Below, in pieces: positions 36,278-47,645 of a stretch of 64,000 bases of DNA. This DNA comes from Anthoceros angustus (lineage: Eukaryota; Streptophyta; Anthocerotopsida; Anthocerotales; Anthocerotaceae). The stretch's first letter is position 1. Every line of letters starts with the position of its first letter. The notes beneath the pieces were generated by a model that made no database searches, was not told the origin of the DNA, and was given only the letters and a program-made list of their open reading frames with translations. A program made the position numbers and the translations under genes. The stretch lies in the NCBI GenBank assembly GCA_010909165.1, contig MU008149.1, positions 62,001 through 126,000 on the forward strand. The letters run 5' to 3'.

Positions 36278-37985
36278 GTATAGGTCCGCCCTGATTGAAC
36301 GACCTATAAGAAGAGTATACTCCCGCTCCCTCCAGGCCATATAGCCACTTTCGCGAGCAATGGCAAACATGACATCAGGGATGGCGTCGTGAGTGGCAAT
36401 GCGATGACCCCGTGGACAGCGAGCAAGGTGGACACGAGGCGTCAAGAGTGCACTCACAAGTGAGGAGGCGAAGAAGCCACTGCAGTGGAGTAGGTGAGAC
36501 GGAATCGCATCGCGATGGTGAAGGTGGTTGGTGCGATGTGAAATCCCCGTATGCATGGGCGGGCCAGTAGCCAAGCACCTGCTCCCTTCCCAGAACAAGA
36601 GCGGAGCCGCGCTCTAGTGGACCTAGAGATGCCTGCAATCCCCTAAAGCCATCAGTGATAAATGTAGAGAAAGGAGGGAAGTCCTTCCAAGCATCTGCTG
36701 ATAACATATCTCTGGCCTGTCTCAAGGACGATTGGAGAGAGAAGGTTCCCTCCTCCACACTTGATACGAGATCCTCGAGAAAGGGCTTGTCATGGAGGAT
36801 GAAACGGGAAGCCAAGGCGAGGCGAGAGAGGGCCCAACTCCCCAAGAAGCCATAGGGAAGAGACCTCCGATGGCGATCCTCGCCTCCAAATTGCTGACGG
36901 GGATATGCCTTTGAAGATGCTGAGGGACACTCAAAAGCCCCAGGCCAGGATGTCCCCAAGAGTATCCATAATCTTCGTATCAAACCCGGGCGGGACAAAG
37001 GGCCGGGAGGCGGAGGCGGAGGCGGAGGCGAAAGCAGAGAAGGAAAGGATTCCAAAGGCCACCCGAGCATCCTCCGGCAAAGGAGGTCCCCAATATGGGA
37101 GAGGTCCTCTACAAGGGCCTTGTCCAGAAGCCCCAATGAAGTCGGGGAACCAAGGGACCCCAAGAATCCATGAGACCAAGGCGGAGGCAATCTCCCTACG
37201 GTAGGCTGAGTGGGGATCACGGGGACTGGGCGGCGACACTTGGACATCTTGACCTTCAAGCCCACCAACAAAAGCTCGGAGAATATCTCAAAGGCCTCCT
37301 TGACTTTGTCCCAGGGCAGGGGATGTGGGATAATGCCTATCGAAGGGAAGACTGTTCAGCATGGAGGCGGCCTAGATAGGGCCCTATGGTGAGCAATAGC
37401 GAAGAGACTAGCCAGCGGAGCCTTACCGGTACTGTGGGTTCAAGGCGGAGGCGAAACTGAGAAGAGACGTTCTTGTCTTGGTAGTAGAGGTTGGAGGACC
37501 TCCATAGAAACCTGGGACAAAGGGTATAAGACTCCCAGGGCCTTGACATCCCTAAGCTCCTCAAGATGGCCGCTCAAGGAAATTGAAGGCGTTCTCGACA
37601 TCCACACAGCAAGACTACCCAATCCGGGTGGGTATCAAGGCAAGCTTTCACCCCTAGCACCTGGGACTCGCGGTCCGGGTGGCAATGCCAAATTGAAGGG
37701 GTTGAAGTCTTCTTTGGAGAAGGAAGCCTTTGAGGCGATAGTCGGTGAGTGGCGCTAACTCATCCAGGGATCGGCGCAGGCGATCTAGGGGAAGGCGAAA
37801 TGCCGACGGGCATCATCGTGAAGGTCTTGGGGAAGCCTGCGGAAGATCTTGGCGGACATGGAAAGCGGGTTTCGAACATCCCAAGGATGTGATCCAGCTG
37901 ACTCCGCAACCATTCCCAGGAAGAAAGAGGCACCACAAGGAGAAAGCTATTGTGCGCCGGAGCCGGGACAGCGGACGTGGAGGAG
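36278..37985 (-). pseudogene. LINE-like reverse transcriptase fragment
   Basis: Minus-strand reading: VDVENAFNFLERP (about 37590) is the RT motif preceding the catalytic site. LIPFVPGFYGGPP follows, then FEIFSELLLVGLKVKMSKC (about 37260) and a long frame 36375-37271 with PYGFLGSWALSRLALASRF. The expected ADD catalytic block between these is not recognisable. Continues at 11041-11575 beyond the CACTA insertion. Frameshifted. Assignment to a LINE-like family is from remembered motifs; a retron- or intron-type RT is less likely. Confidence 0.6.
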
Positions 37986-38604
37986 GAGCTTATTCATTTT
38001 AGCCACCAGCATAACTTCTAGTCCTTGTCTTACCCAAGCACTCCAATGCAACTTCTATCCCTTGCCCCTAACCAAGTACTCCTATTTGCATTCCATAATA
38101 TTATGTTAGACTATATAATATCACATTTTATGCCATAATATTATGTTATATTTTATAATTTTTAGTATTAATTACATATGATATTAAGGTATAAATTACT
38201 TTATCAATCGGGCCATCAATGCCGAACGTTAAATTCAATATTCGAGTAGATCGAGATCAAACCCTAAACTTCCTAGTTCTAAGAAATATGCCTTGACCAA
38301 TCCACTATATTCTATTTTAGTTGGAGCATTAAGATCTCGGGATTTATTTGTAAGAAATACCTAGATGTATTATTATTTGCCTATGTCTAGGTTCTGGGTG
38401 CCGGCCTCACTCTCCGTTCGGAGGACAGATTTTCCCTCCTTCCCTGCAGCCCGCACGACGGTGGGCACTCCCGGTAATCAGAACTAGTTCTCGTGGGCGC
38501 AAACACGAGAAGAGCGGCGATGGCGAGGGCCATGGTTGGCGGGAGCGAAGCGGCAAACTGCCTCGCTTCCCTCCCGCTCACTCTTAAGGCAGACGGGGCA
38601 AGAC
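37986..38604. other. Unassigned insert adjoining the Copia breakpoint
   Basis: AT-rich first (repeated ATAATATTATGTTA at 38095 and 38140), then GC-rich from 38390. It ends exactly where Copia integrase sequence resumes. It should contain the right end of whatever inserted at 10272, but no CCCTACTAG-type terminus is present. Confidence 0.4.
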
Positions 38605-40355
38605 AAACCATATAATACCAGGCGCCACCCAAGAAAGCCACTTGCAGCTTGCCAGCAATATTAGCATGTATAAGCTCAAGTACCTCAGTGGCCCTAGTAG
38701 CATCTTTGTTCTTGAATGGTAATTCCTTCTACTTGGACAGAATGCAGGATTTGCAAGCAGGAAGGTCCTTAAATTGTGCTGGAAGTTTCTCTTTATAATA
38801 GTCTAGGGAAGACATCATGCTGAGCTTTGCCTTGTTAATATGTCCAAGGCGTGCATGCCAAAGTTCAGCAACTGATTTTGCAGATGTAGCTAATGTAACT
38901 TGCTGATTATTGGACAGCACTTGTAGTTGGTACAGCTCATTGACAAGCACTCCCCTTGCTATGCACAGATCAAGGCTGGACATCCTATACGAGCAGCAAC
39001 TGTCTGACTCAAATCTGAATCCAAACAAGGCTGATTGTGTAAGGGCTCTAATAGAGAGCAAGTTCTTAGACATTCCAGGAACATAAAGGACATCCAGCAA
39101 CTGTAACTGAGCCCCATCAGCAAGAGGTATGTTCACTGTTCCACTCCCCTTGACTCCAACTCCACGAGAATCCCCCACATAAACCTCTTGTTTCTCCCTT
39201 TGATTTTTGAAGGTTGTGAACAAGTGCCTATTGTTACAGGCATGGGCTGTTGCCCTAGAGTCTATGAACCAGAGTGGTGAGATCTCCCTAAATGAAGTAA
39301 AGCAGACTATGAGAACAGAAGAACCACTCTTGTATACGGGTTGAGAAGAGGATGATCCCTTAGAGGCGACGTTCGCAATAGGTTTGGAATCCTTCCTTGG
39401 TTCTCCAACCTTCTTCTTGCGACAATCCCACTCCCAGTGACCAGGGATCTGACACCAATTGAAGGTACCATCGCGTTTGGTAGCATCTAGAGCAGCCGAA
39501 GATGGATTTCTCTTCTTCTTCCCCTCCTCTTTCCCCTGCCCAAATGTTTTTCCCTTTGTTGCAAGCAGAACTTTATCAGTACGCACCCTTGCGGTGCCAC
39601 CAGATCTTGTTCGACTTTGCTCCTCTTGATGGAGAGCTCCAATGAGCTCTTTGAGGTTAAAGGTTGGTGTTTTCCCAGACTTCACTGCTGAAACAAATAC
39701 TCGTAACGAAGAATTTTGACTTGAAATGAATTGCTGATAGGAGTAAGGTGAGCAACGACGTCAATTTCATCCAGCTTGCTACCAAGCATAGTAATTCTTG
39801 CCTTCAAACAGCAAACTTGCTTATATGTGCTCCAATGTTGTCCCCTTCTCTCATTCTCAGCCCATAGTATTCATTTCGAGCGACAACCAATGTTAGTATA
39901 TTCTGAACTTGATATGTGTCCTTCAACTGTGTCCAAATGTCCGTCGCTGTAGGGAGGAATTCCACCTCCGTCACGGTGGCTTCATCTAGTCCGAACAGCA
40001 AGATGGTGAAGGCAATTTTATTGCCTTTATTGAATTTGGCAATCTCATTAGGTAAGGCTCCTGGGCCTGGTTTAGAAATTGAGCCATCCAAAAATTCCCA
40101 GACGTCCCTAGCATCTAGAAAAGCTTTCATTCTTGCTCTCCAACTCTCATACCTAGCTGATTTACCATCAAACCTGTCTTTTTCCTTGAATTCTCCACCA
40201 TTGCTGCCACCAGCAGATGTAGCCATGCTGACCTGTACTTGTGGAACAGGAGGAGTGTAAGAAGGAAATTGCATGGCTAGGGAAGACAGAAAATCAGCCT
40301 CAGTATCCTCGTCCTCGTCAATATCAGTATTTTGTCTCCACCAGAAGGCAGACAT
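38605..40355 (-). pseudogene. Copia gag, protease and pre-integrase
   Basis: Minus strand. Gag starts at ATG 40355 (MSAFWWRQNTDIDEDEDTE) with EKDRFDGKSARYESWRARMK and LKDTYQVQNILTLVVARNEY, open to 39804. After a frameshift it continues at 39685 with a knuckle FNWCQIPGHWEWDC, protease WFIDSRATAHACNN (DSG changed to DSR), LYVPGMSKNLLSIRAL, and pre-integrase LWHARLGHINKAKLSMMSS and ACKSCILSK. A stop follows, then LGGAWYYMV up to the breakpoint. Dead, but gag is the best-preserved frame of the element. Confidence 0.9.
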
Positions 40356-40709
40356 GAGATTGATGCCAAACTAAGAGGTAACCTAAGAAGGGTATGAAGG
40401 ACTGCTAGGAGAGGAACTGAAGGCTAGTTGGATGCGAAGGGGCACTAACAAGTGAGCTATGAAAAGGTACTAACTAACACCGTTTCATATTTTATTTTTA
40501 GGGTTTCCAGGAAAAGAGAACTTGAAGGTTGTGAGAAAGGCCAACTGGCAAAGGCTATTAGGGCACCTTTCCAGGTGGCTCTCCTCATCAACCGCCACAA
40601 GATCCCGTGATGCCTCTGGGTAGCCAGCAGCAAGTGACTGCAGAATCAGGTAAAATTATGCATCCAAACGCTGAAATTCTGGCTGGAGGCTCTACTATCC
40701 TAGTAGAAA

Positions 40710-41252
40710 TCACAGCACTACACCCTTGAGCGCCTTACTTTGTCTTAGTTTGAGGGTGGGGCAATAGAGTGCAGCATTTGGGTCTCTTGCAGAGAAAACA
40801 GAAGATCCTGAAATGTTCAGTTGTTCTAGGGAGACAGCCAATTCATCAACGGTGGCCTTGATTCCTTGGAGTCTTCTCAGCACTAGGGTAATTTTTCCAG
40901 CCAATTGCGTGGAGACTGACATTAGCAGATTTTCTGTGGATTGAAGGCGAGAATTTAAGAGCTGTCCAGCACGTGCATGCTTGAAAAACTCCAGATTCAG
41001 GTCTTCTCCTCTCTGCTGATTGTGAACTCTTGAACGATGGATGCAGGGATGCGGACGAGGAGACACACCACGAGAGTCCCTTGACTGAGATTTTTGAACT
41101 GGTGATCTCCTTTTGTGCCTGGAGCTCGGCACTTGCTTTAGTGTCCGATGCCTGAGGAATTTTCTGTCCAATTCTGCTTGAGCTTTGAGATGGTCAGCAG
41201 CATCAGCAACATAAAGCAGATCCTCACTTCGATGCCTTGACCTCCATGTCAT
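40710..41252 (-). CDS. Extra ORF in the Copia 5' leader, unknown function
   Basis: 180 codons open from ATG 41252, between the primer site and gag, on the element's sense strand. It is basic and Ser/Arg-rich at first (MTWRSRHRSEDLLYV, RHRTLKQVPSSRHKRRSP). A possible helical part follows (LLMSVSTQLAGKITLVLRRL, IKATVDELAVSLEQLNI). No family recognised. Intact while neighbouring pol is broken. It could be chance, a leader protein, or an upstream exon of gag. Confidence 0.35.
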   Translation of the reverse strand: MTWRSRHRSEDLLYVADAADHLKAQAELDRKFLRHRTLKQVPSSRHKRRSPVQKSQSRDSRGVSPRPHPCIHRSRVHNQQRGEDLNLEFFKHARAGQLLNSRLQSTENLLMSVSTQLAGKITLVLRRLQGIKATVDELAVSLEQLNISGSSVFSARDPNAALYCPTLKLRQSKALKGVVL

Positions 41253-41397
41253 TGTTGTTCTGCTTGTCACATTTCGATTAGAGCAAGCAAAAATATTGTA
41301 GTGGTAGAGACCATGAGGTCCTAGGATCCATTTAATTCTGGAGTGTAGATACAATCATATTGATCTAGCACAAGACACATAAATTAGGCACCTAAGT

Positions 41398-41409
41398 GCT
41401 TTGATACCA
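41398..41409 (-). promoter_or_regulatory. Primer binding site of the Copia element
   Basis: The minus strand reads TGGTATCAAAGC two bases inside the 5' LTR, one mismatch from the plant initiator-tRNA-Met complement TGGTATCAGAGC. It fixes the element's orientation and LTR boundary. Confidence 0.85.
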
Positions 41410-41411
41410 TA

Positions 41412-41570
41412 TCACTTTTATAAGCGGAAGCATACAAATGATTGTAAATTCAACTAAATAAAATAAACAAAAAATTGTCTTATAAATGTTCATGGTGACA
41501 GTTCACCGATAACCCTTAGTTAATAAATAAATAATAACTGGTAGGTTAAACTACACTCTAATCTTTAACA
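41412..41570 (-). repeat. 5' LTR of the split Copia element
   Basis: 159 bp, matching 6965-7123. An AT-rich segment within it could hold a promoter, but no convincing TATA box was assigned. Confidence 0.9.
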
Positions 41571-43980
41571 AAATTGTCATTGGGTTTGGTGTCTGATTTC
41601 CGACATTGGCCACGAATTCTTCTAGGTTTTTGGGACTGTCGGATTCAAAATGTTGGGCTTGGGGTTTCCCCGTCGTCCTTCGGTTAAAGTCAAATACATT
41701 TTCCCTTGGTCATGAACTTCGTCAAGGCTTCCTATTGACCACTCAAGTTAATATCCAGTTTATGGGGACTTGTCATTTTTGAGACTTGGCTTCCAGACCA
41801 TGTATTATAGCACGCCGACCCTTGAACTTGAGTGTTCAAGACACGTGGTGGCCTCCCATTTGCCCCAGTTGGCAATGAAAAGGATGCACTGCCTCCAAGG
41901 CACTCCATTAGTTAATTTGGCTTTACCTCCAAGAACATTGCATATACTGCTTGCGCTCTGATCTACAGTCAGGAGATCGTGCCCAATCTTGCTTGCTTCG
42001 CGATTGAGGTATGCGCGCGTTGCTTTCGCCTGAACGTTGGTAGCTAATTTGTATTGTTGTAGATGTCGCGCATCTTGGGCAAAGTTGCTGGCTTTGGTTT
42101 CCTGGTTATGTGCTTTGTTTTTTATGCTGCAATTCTCGTCCTTGATCATGCATATACACGGTTTTTGTTGTAGGCTTCTAGCTCTGGTTGTGGAAAATGG
42201 GAAGCGGCTAAGATATGGCTTTGAGCACTGGTCATGGGACCCCGATTTTCGAGGACGACTAGAAAGAGCTCACTATCCTTATCGACAAGCTCGGCTCCCT
42301 TTCTCACAAGTATTTGTGGCATTTGATGCGACTAGTGCACAAGCACATTGACAAGCTAGAGCGTGTGCATGCAAAGGTGCAGAGGTTTGCCAATTGGACG
42401 GATGTTTCAGAAGGGGAGGTCGGTGCCTGGAAGCCCGAGGATTTCCACGGCTACAATTTTCTTGTGGTGGAATTGAAGAAGGTGGTGGACATTGAGCAGA
42501 CTGGAATTCAGCGTGAGGTGGCGGAACTGGGAGAGGTGCACGCCGCAGGTGGGGACCTGGCTGTGTCCGCATCCGCTTGTAGGGTCAGATGTGCCTGGTT
42601 ATGTTGTGTTGGTATTGGCCAGCGATGTGGTTTTGGTGACCGACCCATAATTTTGGCCAGAGAATGTCTCTCAATAAAGCGCTCATCTTTCATTCCCCTT
42701 GCTTGTAACCCTCACTCAAACCCTAAACCATATGCACATGAATTGTCCCATACACTTAAGCCCCATGTAAATCACCGTCCCCCTTAGTAAACGGCATGTC
42801 ATTGTAAGGTATGGGTCCAAGCTCGGTTAGATAGACCACATTATGTCGGGACGGATGCAACGCGTAAATATGTCCACATGTGGACATATTTACCTTGCAA
42901 AAACTCTTCTTGCTAAAATAATGATCGAAGTGATTCAAATTTTTTTCCCATAACTAAGAGCAAGGCAACAAGTCCATAGTAAAATGCCCATAGTTAAAGG
43001 ATATGATTTGTGCATTTGGTATTTAATTGTTTGATCGTGGATGGACAAGTGCTTTGGATACAAAAAGTGAGTACAAGACACACAACCCAAGCTCATTTGA
43101 ATTTCAAACCATCTCGTCAAGTGAACACGGAACACTAAAAGTGAGTCTTTGTCGCACTCAAGTTGGAACTGTTCAAATTTCAAAGTTTGGAATAAGCGGG
43201 AATTTCAAAGTTGTACCATGGCGCGAATTTCAAGAGCAACGTCAAGTGAACACGGAACACTGAAAGTGAAGCATGGTCACAAACAAGTGTAAACTTGTTT
43301 GTATTTCAAAGTTTTGTCTAAGCGGGATTTTCAAAAGATGGTAAGTACCCAAGTTGGTGCAGCACATCTCCAATGAGAGCATAACCTGCCATCTTCATGT
43401 CTGCGAGCCCTTTCACCAGCCTGCTTTGCGCTTAAGGCGCTCGATGCTCGTGTGTGAACCATGTGCCTTGTACTGTGAGCTGCGAGAGGGAGGAGAGGCA
43501 GGAAGGGGAGCCCCATCCAGATCAGGCTAGGGAATTGAATGGCTCCAGCAACGCCTCCCTCTCCGGGTGCACTTAGGAGAGCAAAACACACTGCCTGGAA
43601 GCGTCGGTGGAGGGAAAAGCAAATTCGAGTTGCATCTTTGCGTGTGGAAGATGGAGCATCTTTGTGCGTAGAGGATGTTAGGCAAGAGGCAGGAGTAGTT
43701 CTCCGCGTGGGGAGGATTGTCACGGTGATAATCACCCGCCAGATGGTGGGTGTGAGACGAATTCACCAGGATCTGAAGAACCCTTGCAGAGTGAGGAGGG
43801 AACTAGTCTATGAGGGCAAACAACACCTCTTTCATCCACAGAGCGGTCAAGGCGGTTCCGTGCACGGCAAGGGGGGGCGGGATCTCACCCAGGTCAGCCA
43901 TGGGGCCGTTGTGATGCACAATGTGTGCGTATTGCTCGAGAACTTGGCCACGTTTTAAGATGTAGAACTGCCCACTTCAA
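41571..43980. other. Unidentified intergenic or element-derived stretch
   Basis: Right flank of the Copia insertion. Contains an open frame at 42314-42787 (FANWTDVSEGEVGAWKPEDF...) and an ATG-started frame at 43539-43958 (139 codons, MAPATPPSPGALRRAKH...), neither recognisable. Two copies of a roughly 90-bp segment with CAAGTGAACACGGAACACT lie at 43115 and 43243. No RNA gene seen. Confidence 0.3.
42864..42893. repeat. Perfect 30-bp palindrome
   Basis: GTAAATATGTCCACA followed immediately by its exact inverted complement, with no spacer. Surroundings are non-coding. Confidence 0.97.
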
Positions 43981-44029
43981 TTCTGATAGCAAGGCTAAGG
44001 TGCTATATGCATACATACATGTATGTCTG

Positions 44030-44460
44030 TTTTGTAAAAGCCCCCATTGTAGAACCTGACACCGCACTGTAAACCACTCACCATTGTAACTAGACCGTGA
44101 TCCGTTGTAAAAGGAATCATTGTAAACCCTAGCCTAGCGGGTTTACTATGGGCATCGTTATAAATAGAACATACATTGTAGTAAATTCTGTACTAAAAAC
44201 TTGGCGTGTTGTAACCCACAAGAGCCCTTGTAGTAAAGGAGCTTTCCTTATGCCACGTCATCAGAATAACTTGTGGTAAAATACACCCCATAGTAAAACT
44301 CCAGAACTCATGTAGTAACACGAATGGCTATACTAGAAAATAATATATGAACCATGAACCCCTATTATAAAATGAAACGAGCCTGAGATCTCTTCTCTCT
44401 CTACAAAACAACCTCTAGTAAAAGGCATGTTTTCCTAGTAGTATTTATTCAACGAGTGTT
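44030..44460. repeat. Cluster of short ATTGTAAA / TGTAGTAAA motifs
   Basis: At least ten occurrences of TTGTAA, TTGTAGTAA or ATAGTAAA-like words spaced 20-60 bp apart. Similar words occur near 42770-42990. This looks like the subterminal region of another DNA transposon, but no paired terminus was found. 44461-44768 shows nothing further. Confidence 0.35.
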
Positions 44461-44768
44461 GGTGCTCACAATTTGCAGCAGTTTGGTCTGCGTGAAATGA
44501 GGATGGAACTTTTGTAGCTAGTGACACGACTTTAACTGCTGTAGTTGAACCATAAGGGGGGGAGGCAGGGATGGGGACGGGCGAGGGGGCGAGGGGGGCT
44601 GATTGCAATTACCTTATCCTGAGTAGTCAGTTTGTATATCTTGGGCTGTAAACATCATAGACTAGTAGTTTCGCATATCTTTTTCTTACTTACTCTAGCG
44701 GGATACGAGGTAGATATTAGACTTGGAGGTGGACCATCTACAGAACATGTTTCTCCAGGATGAACAGT

Positions 44769-46337
44769 CCCTACTAGAAAAGGCAGCCTATGTTACAGTC
44801 GTAGTTGCAATTTTATGTTACACTTCCAAATTGCAACATGCTATGTAGGCTTGGTGTTAAGTTTGACACCATTCCCTTCTCATGCTGTCAAGTGCCATCT
44901 TAACACAAACCTGGCTCTCTCTCATCACCTCACCCTCCTAGTACACCCTCTCTCTCACAAGCATTGTCTGTGATTTCAAACATATACTATGAAATCTTGC
45001 TTATGTTACAGTCCTTTGTTACAATTTCATGTAACACTTTCTATTTGCAACACGCATTAAGTTAGTTGGCTTGGTATTAAGTTTGTGATTTTCTTCTCCA
45101 CCTTCTCTCACCATCTTAACAACATGCAAGTGGTCTCTCGACCTTTCACCTCACCATTAAGAACTTAGCATTAAGTTAGTTGGCTTGGTGTTAAGTTTGT
45201 GATTTTCTTCTCCACCTTCTCTCACCATCTCAACAACCTGCCTTTGGTCTCTCTTTTTACCTCACACTCCTAGTTAATGCTCCAGTATGACACCCATTTT
45301 ATAATTTTTCCCTCTTTGTGTTGCAACATGACTGTGACAATGAGCTCCCCTCTCACACTACTATTTTATTCTTCCCCTCTTTCTTTTCTTACATGACAGT
45401 AACCAGGAACTCTATTTCTCTCCCTGTGGTTGTCATTCTCTTTCCATTTTGCCTCCTTTGCATAGCTATACATTTATAATCTACCTTCCCTCTTCAATGC
45501 ACCCTTGTGTCCACATCTAGTTTTGTTTTTAAGCTCCACATACACAATTGAAAACTCTTGTTTTTACCCAATTATGCATAGTAGGATTCTAGATTATTTA
45601 TATTTCTATCTATATATACGGTTTGCAGGCGCGTAACGGACATGAGGCAGTTGTCTAGGGGGAGAGAGAAGGACGGAGGACTTGGAGCCAAAGAACCCCA
45701 CGCCGGTGCATAGCAAACATGGGTCCGCGTAGCACAAACTCGTAGGCACAAAAGGCACTGAGTGCTCAAGGACAAACTGGTAAACGTATCGTGGACGTGC
45801 ACAAAGTATGCACGTTATCCGTGTGACATATATGCTTATTTTATACAAAATGGAATATGATCGTATATCACAAGAAATTACCGTATAGTATATGTCGCCA
45901 TAAACAATATGCATATTTTACGAAGAATATATTCGTACATGTATTTATGTATATGTGTATTCATACGAGTATTAGTGGGAACTACTAAGTAAACTAGGTA
46001 TTCCATAGGGCAATGGTAGTAAAAGGAGGAAGGTAGATGAGGAGGAGGTTCGGTACCAAGCCTCCAAAAGTGTTACACGACTTTTCTTGTAACACTTTAT
46101 ATATTGCAATCTTGTTGCAATCTTCAGAGAGGACAAAAGCATCTCTCACTTCATCTCAACATAATTGCAACACCATTGCAACATGGTTGCAACAAACACT
46201 CCGGTTTGGTTTCCAAGCCAAAGTGTAACAAGAGGCCCAAAAAGTGTTACATGACCCCAAAATTGCAACTTAAGTGTTACATCCAGCGGTCCAAATCTTA
46301 ACATAAAGTATAACATGGGCTGCCATTTCTAGTAGGG
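44769..46337 (+). mobile_element. 1.57-kb non-autonomous CACTA derivative (element C)
   Basis: Starts CCCTACTAGAAAAGGCAGCC at 44769 and ends at 46337 with its inverted complement carrying a few mismatches. AGT flanks both sides (44766-44768 and 46338-46340). The left arm to about 45628 matches element B from 11576 to about 12386, and the right arm from about 45680 matches 35527-36274. So C is a B-like element with everything internal deleted. No protein frame. Confidence 0.92.
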
Positions 46338-46340
46338 AGT

Positions 46341-47645
46341 AGTATCTCACACTTTCCAGAGCGGCCGTGGGAGGACAAATGGTGGACTCCATTAGTTCGC
46401 AAGTATTAGTCGGGCAAGTCTGAGCATCTCGAAACTTTTCTGGAGCTGCAAGCGTTTCTATTATATGTGGTGTGGAACGCAAAAGTTTGGGCAACCAGCC
46501 TAAATGGGTCGGTTGTGGAACAAATCTGATTTTTTTTTTTGCTAGAATCGATTGGGAGGAAACATGCCGAAACTTTTTCGATTCTTTTGGAGCTGGAGTT
46601 GCTAGATAACGTTGGGCAGGTGAAGAGGATGCTTAGGGAGGAAGAAACAAGTCAAAACGACCTTTTGGCGAAGCAGGTAGGTAGCCCGAAGGCGCGGTAG
46701 GCTGGCAGACTACCGCCATAGGCTGCCAACCTACGCCGGTGAGGCGAGGCGTGGGCGGGAGCTCTCCACGCACGGGTTGCTGGGAAAAGTGGTGAAGGGC
46801 AGGAGCCACGAGGAGGAGGTCAGGCGCCTCAAGGAGAAGGAAAGGAAGTCGCGACTCACCGCGGTACAAAGACGTCTCGAATGAAAAAGCGAATTTAGGA
46901 TAAGGGCATATTCACTATATATGCCCACCAATAGGGAAATAGATAAATAGGCTAAATAGGGGGTTTGCGATTAGATTAGTTAGGAGCTAAAATTGGATAA
47001 GGAAATAGGTAATCTAGGGTTGAGAGCCTCCAGGTGGCAACCATCCAAGGGGGGCAAAGTCCAGTTTAGGCAGCGCCAACTCTCCTTCCGAACTGAAGCA
47101 TCTTCACTTCGCGAAGGACTGGAGCTGGAGCGTGAGAGGAAGAAAGAAGAGAAGGAAAGGAAGTCGCCATCGCTACGAGCGAGCTACAAGGAGGAGGAGG
47201 CTGTGCGCGCCTCAAGGAGAAGGGACCAAGACCCCTAGATTCGAAACGCCAGCAAGCGGTGGAAGGAGAAAGGAAGGAAAAGGGCGCGAAGATTCGTGGA
47301 CCGAGGGGAGCTCTCCACGCACCGCGGGTTGCTGGGAAAAGTGGTGAAGGGCAGGAGCCACGAGGACGGAACCCTTGGAGCATCGTGACTGCGGAATTGA
47401 GGGCACAGAGGAGCACCGAGATTGACTGCTGGCGGCGCCTTGCCCTAGAGAAAGACAGCGAGGAAGAAATTTGCAGCAGTAGGGAAGCGCCGACCAAAAC
47501 TAACATTGCCATTGTGTCTCAGCTGGAGTTTTTCTGCCAGTCGCGAGGAGGAGAAGCGTTTGAGAGCGAAGCCTTGAGGTTGCCAGTGTCTGGAATTGGG
47601 AAGTAATTTCCTTCCTTGGAAGCACTTGGAGAGTGAGAAGGCGCC
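46341..47645. other. Leader-like sequence with a direct repeat
   Basis: A roughly 70-bp segment containing GTTGCTGGGAAAAGTGGTGA occurs at about 46765-46830 and again at 47305-47370. Two AGGCTGCCAACCTACG-type blocks near 46690-46740 resemble the palindromic repeats downstream. Possibly the 5' untranslated part of the gene-like unit that follows. Confidence 0.4.

Larger units (their letters stand above)
6965..41570 (-). mobile_element. Copia LTR retrotransposon, split by nested insertions
   Basis: Minus-strand element bounded by two 159-bp LTRs (6965-7123 and 41412-41570) that differ by a few substitutions. On the minus strand the LTR begins TGTTAAAG. A primer site lies inside the 5' LTR and a purine tract inside the 3' LTR. 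Flanking bases (minus strand) are AATTT before and AATTC after, an approximate 5-bp target duplication. Coding remains are gag-protease at 38605-40355 and integrase-RT at 8617-10271. The bases between 10272 and 38604 are later insertions; removing them would bring the broken integrase frame back into register. No RNase H was found before the 3' LTR. Confidence 0.85.

Noticed and set aside
42314-42787. 157-codon plus-strand frame as a gene
   Set aside because: No ATG at its start, no recognisable domain, and the C-terminal half looks non-coding.
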